DNA of 64,000 bases, taken from contig NZ_JABAGQ010000016.1 in NCBI RefSeq assembly GCF_012844225.1, positions 1-64,000 of the forward strand, in the 5' to 3' direction. Positions 45,522 through 55,089 of this stretch are shown here, in pieces (positions within the stretch are counted from its first letter, which is position 1; every line of letters starts with the position of its first letter). A program made the translations under genes and the position numbers. The notes beneath the pieces are model-generated. The model worked only from the letters and a program-made list of their open reading frames with translations, did not search any database and was not told the DNA's origin. This DNA is from Rhodococcus sp. 105337 (lineage in GTDB: Bacteria > Actinomycetota > Actinomycetes > Mycobacteriales > Mycobacteriaceae).

Positions 45522-46403
45522 TCAGCGACCCGCTTCGCCGGCAAGAGCGAACAGGCCGTCGTCGGTCTGCTCGACCAGTCCGTCGACGAGGAGCGAGTGC
45601 AGCGCCCGGTCGCGCTGCCCGGGGTCGTCGAGCCACACACTGTCGAGCGCGGGCCGTTCCACAGGTCCCGTGCTCTCCCGGAGGACGGCCATCAGACGCC
45701 CCCGGACCTGACGGTCGGTCCCGGCGAACTTCTGCACGCGTTTCGCGGGACCGTCGTGGGCCGGCCGACCGGCCTGCACCCATGCGCATTCCGGTAAGGG
45801 GCACCGTCCGCAGTCCGGTGTCCGGGCGGTGCAGATGGTCGCGCCGAGTTCCATCAGTGCGGCGGAGAACGTCGCCGCCCTCGCACGGGTGCGCGGAAGC
45901 ATAGCCTCGACGTCTGCGAGATCTCTCGTGGTGGAAGGGTTTCCCGGCTCTGCGCGACCGTGCACGGCGCGAGCGACGACGCGGCGAACATTCGTGTCCA
46001 CCACCGGCACCCGCCGCCCGTAGGCGAAGCAGGCGACCGCACGCGCCGTGTAGGCACCGACGCCGGGCAGTGTCAGGAGCACGTCGACGTCCTCGGGGAC
46101 GCGGTCGTCGTGCTGCGCGGCGAGCACCCCCGCGCACTCGTGCAGGCGCAACGCGCGCCGGGGGTAGCCGAGTTTCCCCCAGGCACGCAGGACGTCGGCC
46201 TGACTCGACGCGGCCATCGCCGACGGCACTGGCCAGCGCCGTACCCACTCCTCCCAGATCGGCGCGACGCGCACGACCGGGGTCTGCTGCAGCATCACCT
46301 CGGACATGAGGATCTGCCAGCCCGTCACACCGTCGCGGCGCCACGGCAGGTCGCGTGCTTCCGCGGCGTACCAACGCGCCAGCGAAGTGGCGTCAACAGG
46401 CAT
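45522..46403 (-). CDS. mutY: A/G-specific adenine glycosylase
   Basis: 293 residues. SEVMLQQT contains the catalytic Glu, LPGVGAYTARAVACFAYG is the helix-hairpin-helix, VDTNVRRV holds the catalytic Asp, and CTARTPDCGRCPLPEC is the C-x6-C-x2-C-x5-C [4Fe-4S] site. It removes A opposite 8-oxoG. The C-terminal recognition domain is present but short. ATG 46403 was chosen because AGGAGG lies 7 nt upstream; a longer start at 46442 has no such site. Confidence 0.94.
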   Translation of the reverse strand: MPVDATSLARWYAAEARDLPWRRDGVTGWQILMSEVMLQQTPVVRVAPIWEEWVRRWPVPSAMAASSQADVLRAWGKLGYPRRALRLHECAGVLAAQHDDRVPEDVDVLLTLPGVGAYTARAVACFAYGRRVPVVDTNVRRVVARAVHGRAEPGNPSTTRDLADVEAMLPRTRARAATFSAALMELGATICTARTPDCGRCPLPECAWVQAGRPAHDGPAKRVQKFAGTDRQVRGRLMAVLRESTGPVERPALDSVWLDDPGQRDRALHSLLVDGLVEQTDDGLFALAGEAGR

Positions 46404-46442
46404 TTCTTCTCCTCCTGTCCCGGATGCGGGACCGTTGTGCAC

Positions 46443-46460
46443 CGCAGTGGGACCACTGCG
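46443..46460. promoter_or_regulatory. Perfect inverted repeat between mutY and carbonic anhydrase genes
   Basis: CGCAGTGG-GA-CCACTGCG (8-bp arms, 2-bp centre) in a 93-bp divergent gap. Suits a dimeric repressor or activator; identity unknown. Confidence 0.6.
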
Positions 46461-46496
46461 TGAGGGTCGCGAAGGTCCCGGGTGAATAATGCCCTT

Positions 46497-47123
46497 ATGC
46501 CCAATTCAAACCCGATCTCCGCCTGGAAAGCTCTGACCGAGGGTAATCAGCGATTCGTCGCCGGTACTCCGCAGCATCCGAGCCAGGGGATCGATCGCCG
46601 GGCCGAACTGGTCAACGGTCAGCATCCCACCGCGGTGTTGTTCGGTTGCGGCGACTCCCGAGTCGCCGCAGAGATCATCTTCGACCAGGGTCTCGGCGAT
46701 ATGTTCGTGGTCCGGACGGCCGGACATGTCATCGACAGCTCCGTGCTGGGCTCGATCGAGTACGCGGTCGAGGTCCTGGGGGTGCCGCTCATCGTCGTGC
46801 TCGGGCACGACAGCTGCGGTGCCGTCGGCGCGACGCTGACAGCACTCGACACGGGTGAGGTTCCCCGCGGTCACATTCGGAGCATCATCGAGCGGGTCGC
46901 GCCGTCGATCCTGATGGGCCGGGCGGACGGATTGTCCACCGTCGACGAACTCGAGGTGCGGCACGTCGTCGAAACCGGGCGGCTTCTCACCGACCGGTCA
47001 CGGATCATCGCCGAGCGGGTTGCCGACGGACGATGCGCGATCGCCGGCGTCACCTACCGGCTCGACGACGGTCACGTCCAGTTGCAGGGGCACATCGGCG
47101 ACATCGGTGTGACCGCCGACTGA
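46497..47123 (+). CDS. can: Beta-carbonic anhydrase
   Basis: 208 residues. Zinc ligands are in FGCGDSR (Cys) and GHDSCGA (His and Cys), with the Asp-Arg dyad adjacent. QGLGDMFVVRTAGHV is a family hallmark. It interconverts CO2 and bicarbonate. ATG 46497 (MPNSNP) was chosen because it matches the start of the mycobacterial homologue; GTG 46482, behind GAAGG, would add five residues. Confidence 0.94.
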   Translation: MPNSNPISAWKALTEGNQRFVAGTPQHPSQGIDRRAELVNGQHPTAVLFGCGDSRVAAEIIFDQGLGDMFVVRTAGHVIDSSVLGSIEYAVEVLGVPLIVVLGHDSCGAVGATLTALDTGEVPRGHIRSIIERVAPSILMGRADGLSTVDELEVRHVVETGRLLTDRSRIIAERVADGRCAIAGVTYRLDDGHVQLQGHIGDIGVTAD

Positions 47124-47180
47124 GCGACACGCCGAGCGCTATGCCGCAGCGCATCCGGGCTGGCACTTACCGTGTGAGGC

Positions 47181-47915
47181 GTGCTTGAACCCACCGGCCC
47201 ATTGCCCCCCGAGATCTATCGGCGACGACGCATGCTCGCGATCGTCGTCGCTGTGGTCGTGCTGGCGTTGGTCGTGTGGCTCGTCGTCGCCCTGACCGGC
47301 GGCGGCGACACCGAACCGGAACCCGCGGCAGCTCAGTCCACATTGACCTCCAGCACCGAGCCTTCGTCGAGTGCCGCAGAGACGACGAGCACGCAGAGCG
47401 ACGGTTCCGACGGCGAAGGAGATACCTCGTCGGGCTCGGGCGGATCGACGTCCGGCACGACGACGGCGGATTCGCCGGAGGAGTCAGGAGCCGAGACGAC
47501 CGCCGCGGCGGTCCCGCCGGGCCAGTGCCCCGACCAGTCGCTCGCGGTGCGTGTCACCGCCGACGAGCCCAACTACCAGACGGGTACCGAGCCCGGTTTC
47601 ACGATCGTCATCACCAACATCGGCACCGCACAATGCGACCGTGACCTCGGGGCCGGACTGCAGCAGGTTCTCGTGTACACGCTCGACGGCAACGAGCGAC
47701 TGTGGTCCAACACCGACTGCTTCCCCGAGCCCACATCCGACATGCGGACTCTGCAACCGGGAGATCAGGCGGCCTACTCCGTCAAGTGGTCCGCGTCGAC
47801 GTCCGAGCCGGGGTGCGCGTCGCCGCGCGAGCCCGTCGGTCCGGGTGCGTACACGGTGGTCGGTCAACTCGGCGGGCTCCGCAGTACGCCGGAGCCGTTC
47901 AACATCACGCCCTGA
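47181..47915 (+). CDS. Membrane-anchored protein with Ser/Thr-rich linker
   Basis: 244 residues. A short cytoplasmic N-terminus with an RRRR stop, one transmembrane helix (about 19-39), a 60-residue Ser/Thr/Glu/Gly linker and an extracytoplasmic beta-rich domain (about 115-244) with four Cys (QCPD, QCDR, DCFP, GCAS) that could form two disulfides. Homologous in position to Rv3587c. The function is unknown; the domain resembles DUF4232-like surface domains in length and composition. TACCGT ends 7 nt before GTG 47181, suggesting a leaderless mRNA. Confidence 0.75.
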   Translation: MLEPTGPLPPEIYRRRRMLAIVVAVVVLALVVWLVVALTGGGDTEPEPAAAQSTLTSSTEPSSSAAETTSTQSDGSDGEGDTSSGSGGSTSGTTTADSPEESGAETTAAAVPPGQCPDQSLAVRVTADEPNYQTGTEPGFTIVITNIGTAQCDRDLGAGLQQVLVYTLDGNERLWSNTDCFPEPTSDMRTLQPGDQAAYSVKWSASTSEPGCASPREPVGPGAYTVVGQLGGLRSTPEPFNITP

Positions 47916-47924
47916 ATCGCAGCG

Positions 47925-49007
47925 TCAGTCGTAATGGTTGATGGCCGATTCGGCCAGCCGTGACAGTCCCTCCCGGATGTAGCGCGCCCAGAGCGCGCCG
48001 ATGCCGTCGACGGCCTGCAGATCCGCCGCGGTGGCCGCGAGCAGACCCTGCAACGTGCCGAATGCGGCGACAAGCCGATGAATCTGCTGGGATTGCAGGC
48101 GCGGCACGCGGTGCAGCACCCGGTATCCGCGGGGACTCATCGGCGCATCGAGCGCTTCGATGGTGTCGGGATAGCCGAACGCTCTCGAGAGCGTGGTCAG
48201 GTCCAGCAGGTCCGTGTCGCTGAGGCCGGCGAGGCGATCGAGTGCCTGCTCCACACCCCGCGTCGACGGTGGCTCGTCACCCGACAGATAGTCGCGGACG
48301 ATGAGCTGCCGGGCCAATTGATTGTCGCCGACCAGTTCTTCGAGCTGCAGTGCCAATTGGCGGCCGTCGGTACCGAGTTCGAGCACGTCCTGTTCGATCT
48401 CCACCGACAGGCGATGCATCATCTCGAGCCGCTGCGCCACCGTGAGCGCGTCGCGCAGCGTGACGATGTCTTCGATCTCCACCACCGACAGCTGCCGGGT
48501 GACGTCGTCGAGCCGGGCCTTGTAGCGTTCGAGCGTGGAGACGGCCTGGTTGGCGCGCGAAAGTATCGTCGCCGAGTCGTTGATCACGTGCCGGCGTCCC
48601 GCGACGTACACACTCACGATGCTCATCGACTGGCTCACCGACACGACGGGATAACCGGTTTCGATGGCTGTGCGCTCCGCGGCCCGGTGGCGGGTACCGG
48701 ACTCCACGGTGGGGATGCTCGGATCGGGAACGAGCTGGACGTTGGCGCGGACGATCCGGGTGCCGTCGGTCGAGACCACGACGGCGCCGTCCATCTTCGA
48801 CAGCTCGCGCATCCGGGTCGGTGCGAATTCCACGTCCAGTTCGAAGCCGCCGTCGCACAGCGCCGCGACCTTCTCGTCGAAACCGAGAACGATCAGTCCG
48901 CCCGTGCGGCCGCGCAGAATGCGTTCGAGCCCGTCGCGCAGGGCGGTGCCGGGGGCGAGTCGGGCGATGGTGTCGCTGAGCGTCGCGGACCGCGCCGACT
49001 CGGTCAT
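47925..49007 (-). CDS. disA: Diadenylate cyclase / DNA-integrity scanning protein DisA
   Basis: 360 residues. The DAC domain has the catalytic KMDGAVVVS and [11 protein letters not shown] motifs that make c-di-AMP from two ATP. A helical linker and a C-terminal HhH DNA-binding domain ([22 protein letters not shown]) follow. DisA octamers scan DNA for branched structures. In M. tuberculosis it lies next to radA; here a thioesterase gene and dinB separate the two. Confidence 0.95.
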   Translation of the reverse strand: MTESARSATLSDTIARLAPGTALRDGLERILRGRTGGLIVLGFDEKVAALCDGGFELDVEFAPTRMRELSKMDGAVVVSTDGTRIVRANVQLVPDPSIPTVESGTRHRAAERTAIETGYPVVSVSQSMSIVSVYVAGRRHVINDSATILSRANQAVSTLERYKARLDDVTRQLSVVEIEDIVTLRDALTVAQRLEMMHRLSVEIEQDVLELGTDGRQLALQLEELVGDNQLARQLIVRDYLSGDEPPSTRGVEQALDRLAGLSDTDLLDLTTLSRAFGYPDTIEALDAPMSPRGYRVLHRVPRLQSQQIHRLVAAFGTLQGLLAATAADLQAVDGIGALWARYIREGLSRLAESAINHYD

Positions 49008-49105
49008 GTGGCAGATTCCTTCCGTGTCCGGATCCTGCGGTCGTGGTCACATTCCAGGGAGGGAAGAAAAAGGCTCCCGTGACCGCGCAACTACATTACT
49101 TGTTC

Positions 49106-49669
49106 ATGAGCAGTACCTGGACCTTGCCCGACGACGTCGTTCTTCCCGAGCCTCCGGCCGACCACCCCGGCCCGGGCGCTCCTGTGCCTCAGCACTGGTC
49201 CAAGTGCTTCGGATGCGGAGACGATCAGCCCACCGGCCTCGGAATGGAGTTCACCACCGGGGAGGGACTCGAGGTGATCGGACGGTTCGAGGTCGCCAAG
49301 CGCTACCAGGGCGGTCCGGGCTTCATCCACGGCGGCATCCTGATGACCGCGTTCGACGAGGCGCAGGGCATGGCCTGCAACGCCGCACTGCGCTCGGCTG
49401 TGGTCACAGCCCATCTGGGCATCGACTTCGCGCGTCCCATCCCGCTCGGTGCGGTACTCGAGTTGCGGGCCCGGGTGGAGGGCACGGTCCGCCGCAAGGT
49501 CTACACGCGCTCGGAGGCCCGGATCGTCGAGGGGCCGCTGGCAGATCCCGATGTGATCGTGGGGTCGTCCTACGGGTTGTTCATCGTCGTGGGCCACGAG
49601 CATTTCGCCAAGGGGAAGAATTTCGCCGACGGACTGCCCGGCAACGACCAGGACATCTCCGCGGTCTGA
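49106..49669 (+). CDS. PaaI-type hotdog-fold thioesterase
   Basis: 187 residues. GPGFIHGGILMTAFDEAQGMAC is the hotdog signature with the His-Gly-Gly loop and catalytic acidic residue. A Cys pair (KCFGCG) precedes it, as in a common actinobacterial subfamily. Acyl-CoA thioesterase activity is expected; the acyl group is unknown. TACATT ends 8 nt before ATG 49106, so the message may be leaderless. It is inserted between disA and dinB on the opposite strand. Confidence 0.87.
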   Translation: MSSTWTLPDDVVLPEPPADHPGPGAPVPQHWSKCFGCGDDQPTGLGMEFTTGEGLEVIGRFEVAKRYQGGPGFIHGGILMTAFDEAQGMACNAALRSAVVTAHLGIDFARPIPLGAVLELRARVEGTVRRKVYTRSEARIVEGPLADPDVIVGSSYGLFIVVGHEHFAKGKNFADGLPGNDQDISAV

Positions 49670-49692
49670 TGCGTGCCGGGCTCGGTGCTCGG

Positions 49693-50964
49693 TCACTGCG
49701 TATCGGGTAGCAGCGGCACGCCCGGGCGATGGTCGCGGCCGAGCAGTGTCGCCGACGTGACCGAACCCGCGCCGAATCTTCCGTGAAGGTCGTCGAGCAC
49801 GGAGTCGAGCGCGTGCCGGTCGATCGGTGAGTGCGTGACGCGGCCCGGCTCCTCGCCGGAGACCGGGCATTCGCGTCGGGGGCCGGGCGGTACGTCCTGA
49901 TCGAACGGCAACTCGAGCTGCTCGGTGCCTTCCCCGTCGAGGTTGGTGACGGCGATGCCCACCAGGGTTACTCCTCGCTCGGCGATCAGCGGTCGGGCTG
50001 CCGAGAGCAATTCGCGGGCGGTGTCGCCGATCAGGTCGGTGCGGGCGGTCGGGCTGCCGAGCGTGTACGACCGTGTGGCCCGCGCGTAGTCGGCGAACCG
50101 CAGTCGCAACACCACGGTGCGGCCGAGACGGTGTGCCCGCCTCATACGGCGGCACACCCGGTCGACGAGTAGTTGCAGCGTCGCCTCCACGGACTCGTCG
50201 CTGTGCGGCCCGCGGCCCAGGGCATGCTGCGCGCCCATCGAACTGCGTCCGCGATGCCGGACAGGGCGTGGATCGTGACCGACGGCGAGTGCGTGCAGAT
50301 GGCGCCCGGCTGCGGCGCCGAGGAGCGCCACCAGGTCGGATTCGGAGTGCTGCGCGATGTCGCCGACCTTGCGGAGCCCGTGGGCGTGCAGTTTCGCGGC
50401 GGTGACCTTCCCGACGCCCCAGAGTCGTTCGACCGGCAGCGGGTGGAGGAAATCGAGTTCGGCGTCCGGCGGGACACGCAACAGGCCGTCGGGTTTCGCG
50501 ACTCCGCTGGCAACCTTGGCGAGAAACTTCGTCCGAGCGATGCCCACGGTGATGGGCAGCCCCACCTCGTCGGCCACTCTGCGCCGCAACCGCGCCGCGA
50601 TCTCGAGGGGCTCACCCGAGATGCGGCGTACCCCCGACACGTCGAGGAACGCCTCGTCGATCGAGATGCCCTCGACGATCGGGGTCGTGTCGTCGAACAC
50701 CGCGAACACATCGCGCGACGCCCGGGCGTACGCCTCCATGCGGGGCGGAACGGAGATCACCCCGGGGCACAGCGCTCGCGCGGCGCGTCCCGACATCGCG
50801 GTCTTGATGCCGTAGGCCTTCGCCTCGTAACTGGCGGCCAGCACCACGCCGCCACCGACGACGATCGGTTTCCCCCTCAGCCACGGATCGTCGCGCTGCT
50901 CGACCGACGCGTAGAACGCGTCGAGATCGGCATGGAGGATCGTGGCTTCACCGGACACGAACAT
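49693..50964 (-). CDS. dinB: DNA polymerase IV (Y family)
   Basis: 423 residues. DLDAFYASVE and SIDEAFLD carry the catalytic carboxylates, and GVGKVTAAKLHAHGL is the thumb HhH. QLELPF (about 365-370) is a beta-clamp-binding motif. About 45 residues follow it and end in LLP, more than in E. coli DinB. It performs error-prone lesion bypass. The start codon lies inside a palindrome matching the SOS box, which makes the exact start uncertain: GTG two codons downstream is an alternative. Follows radA after 34 nt. Confidence 0.93.
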   Translation of the reverse strand: MFVSGEATILHADLDAFYASVEQRDDPWLRGKPIVVGGGVVLAASYEAKAYGIKTAMSGRAARALCPGVISVPPRMEAYARASRDVFAVFDDTTPIVEGISIDEAFLDVSGVRRISGEPLEIAARLRRRVADEVGLPITVGIARTKFLAKVASGVAKPDGLLRVPPDAELDFLHPLPVERLWGVGKVTAAKLHAHGLRKVGDIAQHSESDLVALLGAAAGRHLHALAVGHDPRPVRHRGRSSMGAQHALGRGPHSDESVEATLQLLVDRVCRRMRRAHRLGRTVVLRLRFADYARATRSYTLGSPTARTDLIGDTARELLSAARPLIAERGVTLVGIAVTNLDGEGTEQLELPFDQDVPPGPRRECPVSGEEPGRVTHSPIDRHALDSVLDDLHGRFGAGSVTSATLLGRDHRPGVPLLPDTQ

Positions 50965-50971
50965 ATGTTCG
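50958..50971. promoter_or_regulatory. LexA (SOS) box at the dinB start
   Basis: CGAAC-ATAT-GTTCG, a perfect palindrome fitting the actinobacterial LexA consensus TCGAAC-N4-GTTCGA except for the outermost base on each side. It overlaps the dinB initiation codon (50962-50964). Confidence 0.75.
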
Positions 50972-50998
50972 CACGGACGCCCGACAGGATCGCCGTTC

Positions 50999-52390
50999 TC
51001 AGCGCGACAGCGTCGACAATGCCTGTCCCACGTTCGTCACCTCGGTGGCTTTCATCCCCTTCGGGACACCTTCGACGCCGCGCGGGACCACTCCGCGGGT
51101 GAATCCCAGCCGGTTCGCCTCGGCGAGCCGGCGACCCGCGCCGGCGACGCGGCGCACTTCACCTGCCAGGCCGACTTCTCCGAGCAGCACGGTGCCGGCG
51201 GGCACCGGTTGATCCCGGACGGCCGACGCGACCGCGAGAGCCAGCGCGAGGTCGGCGGACGGATCGGTGATCCGCATGCCGCCCACCGTCGAGGCATAGA
51301 CGTCGCAGTTGCCGAGCTTGCCCAGCCCGCAGCGACGCTCCAGCACGGCAAGCACCATCGCCACCCGGGCCGAGTCGAGCCCGCTCACGGCGCGGCGTGG
51401 CGACGGGTTGTGGGTGGGCACCACGAGCGCCTGCACCTCGCCGAGCAGCGGCCGCTTCCCGTCCATGGTGACGGTGACCGCTGTGCCCGGTACCGCTTCG
51501 TCGCGGTGCTGGAGGAACAGGCCGGACGGATCGCTGACGCCGACGATGCCGCTCTCGGTGAGTTCGAAACAGCCCACTTCGTCGGCGGCGCCGAATCGGT
51601 TCTTCACTCCGCGCACCATTCGGAGCGTCGAGTGCTTGTCGCCTTCGAAGTGCAGCACCACGTCGACGAGGTGCTCGAGGGACCTGGGACCGGCGACGGC
51701 GCCGTCCTTCGTGACGTGGCCGATCAGGAGCACGGGCACACCGCTGGACTTGGCGAGTGTGGTGAGGGCACTCGTCACCGCGCGCACCTGCGTGACGCCG
51801 CCGGTGACACCGTCGACGTCGGCGGCGAGCATCGTCTGTACCGAGTCGACGACCAGCAGCGTGGGGCGTACCTGCTCGACGTGCCCGAAGATTGTGGCGA
51901 GGTCGGACTCGGCCGCGAGGTACACGCGGTCGTGCACCGCCCCGGTCCGGTCGGCGCGCAGCCGTACCTGCCCCGCCGATTCCTCGCCGGTGACGTAGAG
52001 CGCGCGCTCGTCGCTGCCGCGCTGGGCCCACCGATGGACCACTTCCAGGAGCAGCGTCGACTTGCCGACGCCGGGTTCTCCCGCGAGCAGCACGACCGAA
52101 CCGGGAACTATTCCGCCGCCGAGGACGCGGTCGAGTTCGTCGACACCCGTGGACTTCGCGTAGGTGGCTTTTCCGTCGATCCGGGACAGCGGGGTGGCCG
52201 GGGTGGACGGCAGCACCGCGGCAGCGCCGGCGCGGGCGAGGGTGGTCCCGGCACGCGCAGCGACGGCCGTGGGTTGCGGAAGGGCCTCGTCCATCGACCC
52301 CCATGTTCCGCATTCCGGGCATCGGCCGACCCATTTCCCGACGGTGTGCGCGCAGTCGGAACAGCGGTAGAGCGACTTGGTTTTGACCAC
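50999..52390 (-). CDS. radA: DNA repair protein RadA
   Basis: 463 residues. An N-terminal zinc finger (CSDC and CPEC pairs), a RecA-like core with GEPGVGKST, the RadA-specific KNRFG loop and a C-terminal Lon-protease-like domain ([21 protein letters not shown]). It promotes branch migration during recombination. ATG start at 52390, just after the terminator of the lipoprotein gene. It is followed by dinB in the same direction. Confidence 0.96.
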   Translation of the reverse strand: MVKTKSLYRCSDCAHTVGKWVGRCPECGTWGSMDEALPQPTAVAARAGTTLARAGAAAVLPSTPATPLSRIDGKATYAKSTGVDELDRVLGGGIVPGSVVLLAGEPGVGKSTLLLEVVHRWAQRGSDERALYVTGEESAGQVRLRADRTGAVHDRVYLAAESDLATIFGHVEQVRPTLLVVDSVQTMLAADVDGVTGGVTQVRAVTSALTTLAKSSGVPVLLIGHVTKDGAVAGPRSLEHLVDVVLHFEGDKHSTLRMVRGVKNRFGAADEVGCFELTESGIVGVSDPSGLFLQHRDEAVPGTAVTVTMDGKRPLLGEVQALVVPTHNPSPRRAVSGLDSARVAMVLAVLERRCGLGKLGNCDVYASTVGGMRITDPSADLALALAVASAVRDQPVPAGTVLLGEVGLAGEVRRVAGAGRRLAEANRLGFTRGVVPRGVEGVPKGMKATEVTNVGQALSTLSR

Positions 52391-52419
52391 TGCCGGAGGA
52401 TAGTGGCCCGCCCCGACAG

Positions 52420-52457
52420 AAAAGACCCCGGTCGGCAGTGCTCGACCGGGGTCTTTT
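52420..52457 (-). terminator. Rho-independent terminator after the LpqE-like gene
   Basis: AAAAGACCCCGGTCG (52420-52434) pairs perfectly with 52443-52457, with an 8-nt loop. Read on the minus strand, the stem ends in a T-run. It separates the lipoprotein gene from radA. Confidence 0.9.
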
Positions 52458-52473
52458 CGGAGTCTGGGTGCGG

Positions 52474-53088
52474 CTAGTGTGCCTCGCCGACAATCGGCGA
52501 CATGTCGGACTCGTCGCGCGGGGTGATCGGTCCTGCGTCGATCGGCACGGAGACGGTGATGTCACCGGCCTCGGCGAAGGAGAAGGTCACCGGAACCGTC
52601 AGTCCCGGACGGACGAGTTCGTTCAGGCCGACCAGTTCGACGGTCGCGATGCTCGGCGCGTCGGGCGGGGTCTCCTGCGTCTGCGCCGGCTGCGGCGACT
52701 CGTCGAGGCGGGCGGTCTCGGTGGACTCACCGGCGATCACCGACGACTGGGGCGCGATCTCGATCTCTTCCGCATTCACGGACGACGCGAACTCGGTGGA
52801 GATGTCGGTGAGGACGTCCGGGGTGTAGGTATCGAGGTTCACCACCGTGAAACCGAGCAGTGCGGTGCCACCCGGTTCGATGCTGTACTCCTCGGAGTTC
52901 GGGTAGATCACGTGCACATTGCGCAGCGCGATCGATCCGACCTCGGCGTTGTTGCCGTTGATCGCCGCGACCTGAATGGCGGTCTGGCTGATCTGGCCGG
53001 CACCGCACGCCGACAGCGTGAGCGTCGCTCCGGCCGCCAGGGCGAGGGCGGTCACGACTCGCCGAGTCGGCGCTTTGAGAGCAGTCAC
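52474..53088 (-). CDS. LpqE-like lipoprotein
   Basis: 204 residues. The N-terminus is a Sec signal ending in the lipobox LSAC (Cys about 28), followed by a PCuAC-like or immunoglobulin-like beta domain ([27 protein letters not shown]) and an acidic, Pro/Gln-rich stretch. Positional homologue of M. tuberculosis LpqE (Rv3584). Function unknown. The start was set at GTG 53088 with GAGG 5 nt upstream; longer starts at 53100 and 53121 would lengthen the signal peptide unnecessarily. Confidence 0.82.
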   Translation of the reverse strand: MTALKAPTRRVVTALALAAGATLTLSACGAGQISQTAIQVAAINGNNAEVGSIALRNVHVIYPNSEEYSIEPGGTALLGFTVVNLDTYTPDVLTDISTEFASSVNAEEIEIAPQSSVIAGESTETARLDESPQPAQTQETPPDAPSIATVELVGLNELVRPGLTVPVTFSFAEAGDITVSVPIDAGPITPRDESDMSPIVGEAH

Positions 53089-53330
53089 GGGTTCCTCCAT
53101 CGAGTAAGGCTCGCAATCCACTAGGCAGAGTAGTAGTCAGCGAGCGACCTGTGTACGGCGGGGCCGGAACTCGTAACTTTTGGTGTCGCCCCCGAAAGCC
53201 CGGACATGCCCACTCCCTAAGGGTGACACACGTCACATAAAGCACGGAACCGACTGCCTGTCAACCCCTGCGCTCACGTATCGATGCCCCTGACCTGCAC
53301 CGTTGATGGGAGGACGGGGTAGTCACGTGT

Positions 53331-53336
53331 TAAACT
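53331..53336 (+). promoter_or_regulatory. carD -10 element
   Basis: TAAACT, 28 nt before the carD ATG, in the 275-bp divergent gap with the lipoprotein gene. A -35 is not obvious; the rest of the gap (53089-53330) shows nothing I can name. Confidence 0.5.
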
Positions 53337-53342
53337 CGGTGA

Positions 53343-53852
<510 letters not shown>

Positions 53853-53887
53853 GTGGCGAGCCGCGTGAAGAACCCCGAACACAGCAA

Positions 53888-54595
53888 GTGAACGATCGCA
53901 ACGGGCCGGTCGTCGGAATCATTCCGGCGGCCGGCCGCGGCGTTCGTCTGGGCGAAGAACTGCCCAAGGCGTTCGTCGAACTGGATGGCCGGACCATGCT
54001 CGATCGAGCGGTCGAAGCGATGCTCGACTCCGGCGAGGTCGACCGCGTGGTTGTCGTCGTGCCGCCGGAACTTGCCGCGACCCCGCCGGCCGAACTGGTA
54101 CGGCCCCCGTTTTCGGAACGGGTGCTCGTCGTCGCAGGAGGTGCCGAACGCGCCGATTCGGTGCGTGCCGGACTCGCCTGCGCGGGCGACGCGCGGTTCG
54201 TGCTCGTGCACGATGCGGCCCGGGTACTCACCCCGCCCGAGATGTTCACGCGGGTGGTGGCGGAACTGCGACGCGGAAGCGACGCGGTGATACCGGTGCT
54301 CCCCGTCACGGACACCATCAAGAGCGTCGATGCCGAAGGCGCTGTCACCGGAACACCCGACCGCGCGACCCTGCGCGCGGTACAGACACCGCAGGGTTTC
54401 GACGTCGCACTCCTTGCCCGCGCGAACACCGACGTCGGTGATGCCACCGACGACGCCGGACTCGTCGAGCGGCTCGGGGAACGAGTCGACACCGTCGCGG
54501 GCGATCCACTCGCCTTCAAGATCACTACCCCCTTGGACCTGGTCCTTGCGCGAGCACTGCTCACGGCCGGGGTTCGAACCGCAGAGGAGCGCTGA
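53888..54595 (+). CDS. ispD: 2-C-methyl-D-erythritol 4-phosphate cytidylyltransferase
   Basis: 235 residues. IIPAAGRGVRLGEELPKAFVEL is the nucleotidyltransferase signature, with VLVHDAARVL and LRAVQTPQGF as substrate motifs. Third step of the non-mevalonate isoprenoid pathway. The start is GTG. Six nt separate it from ispF. Confidence 0.95.
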   Translation: MNDRNGPVVGIIPAAGRGVRLGEELPKAFVELDGRTMLDRAVEAMLDSGEVDRVVVVVPPELAATPPAELVRPPFSERVLVVAGGAERADSVRAGLACAGDARFVLVHDAARVLTPPEMFTRVVAELRRGSDAVIPVLPVTDTIKSVDAEGAVTGTPDRATLRAVQTPQGFDVALLARANTDVGDATDDAGLVERLGERVDTVAGDPLAFKITTPLDLVLARALLTAGVRTAEER

Positions 54596-54601
54596 ACCGT
54601 C

Positions 54602-55078
54602 GTGCGTGTCGGAATCGGAACGGACGTGCATCCCGTCGAGGCGGGTCGGCCGTGCTGGATGGCCGGACTGCTGTTCGAGGACGCCGACGGATGCTCGGGC
54701 CACTCGGACGGTGACGTCGCCGCGCACGCCCTGTGCGACGCGCTGCTGTCCGCGGCCGGTCTCGGCGACCTGGGAACAGTCTTCGGTACCGACCGTCCGG
54801 AGATGGCGGGCGCATCGGGCGCGGCCATGCTCGCCGAGGTGCGCAGGCTCCTGACGGAGGCGGGATGGACGATCGGCAACGCGGCGGTCCAGGTGGTGGG
54901 TAACCGTCCGAAGATCGGGCCGCGACGCGACGAGGCGCAGCGCGTGCTGTCCGACGTCCTGGGCGCTCCCGTGTCGGTGTCTGCGACGACCACGGACGGT
55001 CTGGGATTGACCGGACGAGGCGAGGGTGTGGCGGCGATCGCCACCGCGCTCGTCCTGCAGCAGAGCGACGACCGGTAG
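54602..55078 (+). CDS. ispF: 2-C-methyl-D-erythritol 2,4-cyclodiphosphate synthase
   Basis: 158 residues. [12 protein letters not shown] and [29 protein letters not shown] carry the zinc-binding Asp/His residues, and [19 protein letters not shown] is the C-terminal signature. Fifth step of the MEP pathway. GTG start. cysS follows after 11 nt. Confidence 0.95.
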   Translation: MRVGIGTDVHPVEAGRPCWMAGLLFEDADGCSGHSDGDVAAHALCDALLSAAGLGDLGTVFGTDRPEMAGASGAAMLAEVRRLLTEAGWTIGNAAVQVVGNRPKIGPRRDEAQRVLSDVLGAPVSVSATTTDGLGLTGRGEGVAAIATALVLQQSDDR

Positions 55079-55089
55079 GATCGACGGTC

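Noticed and set aside
54560-54595. GGTTCGAACC considered as a tRNA T-loop
   Set aside because: It lies inside the ispD coding sequence and no acceptor or anticodon stem can be formed around it.
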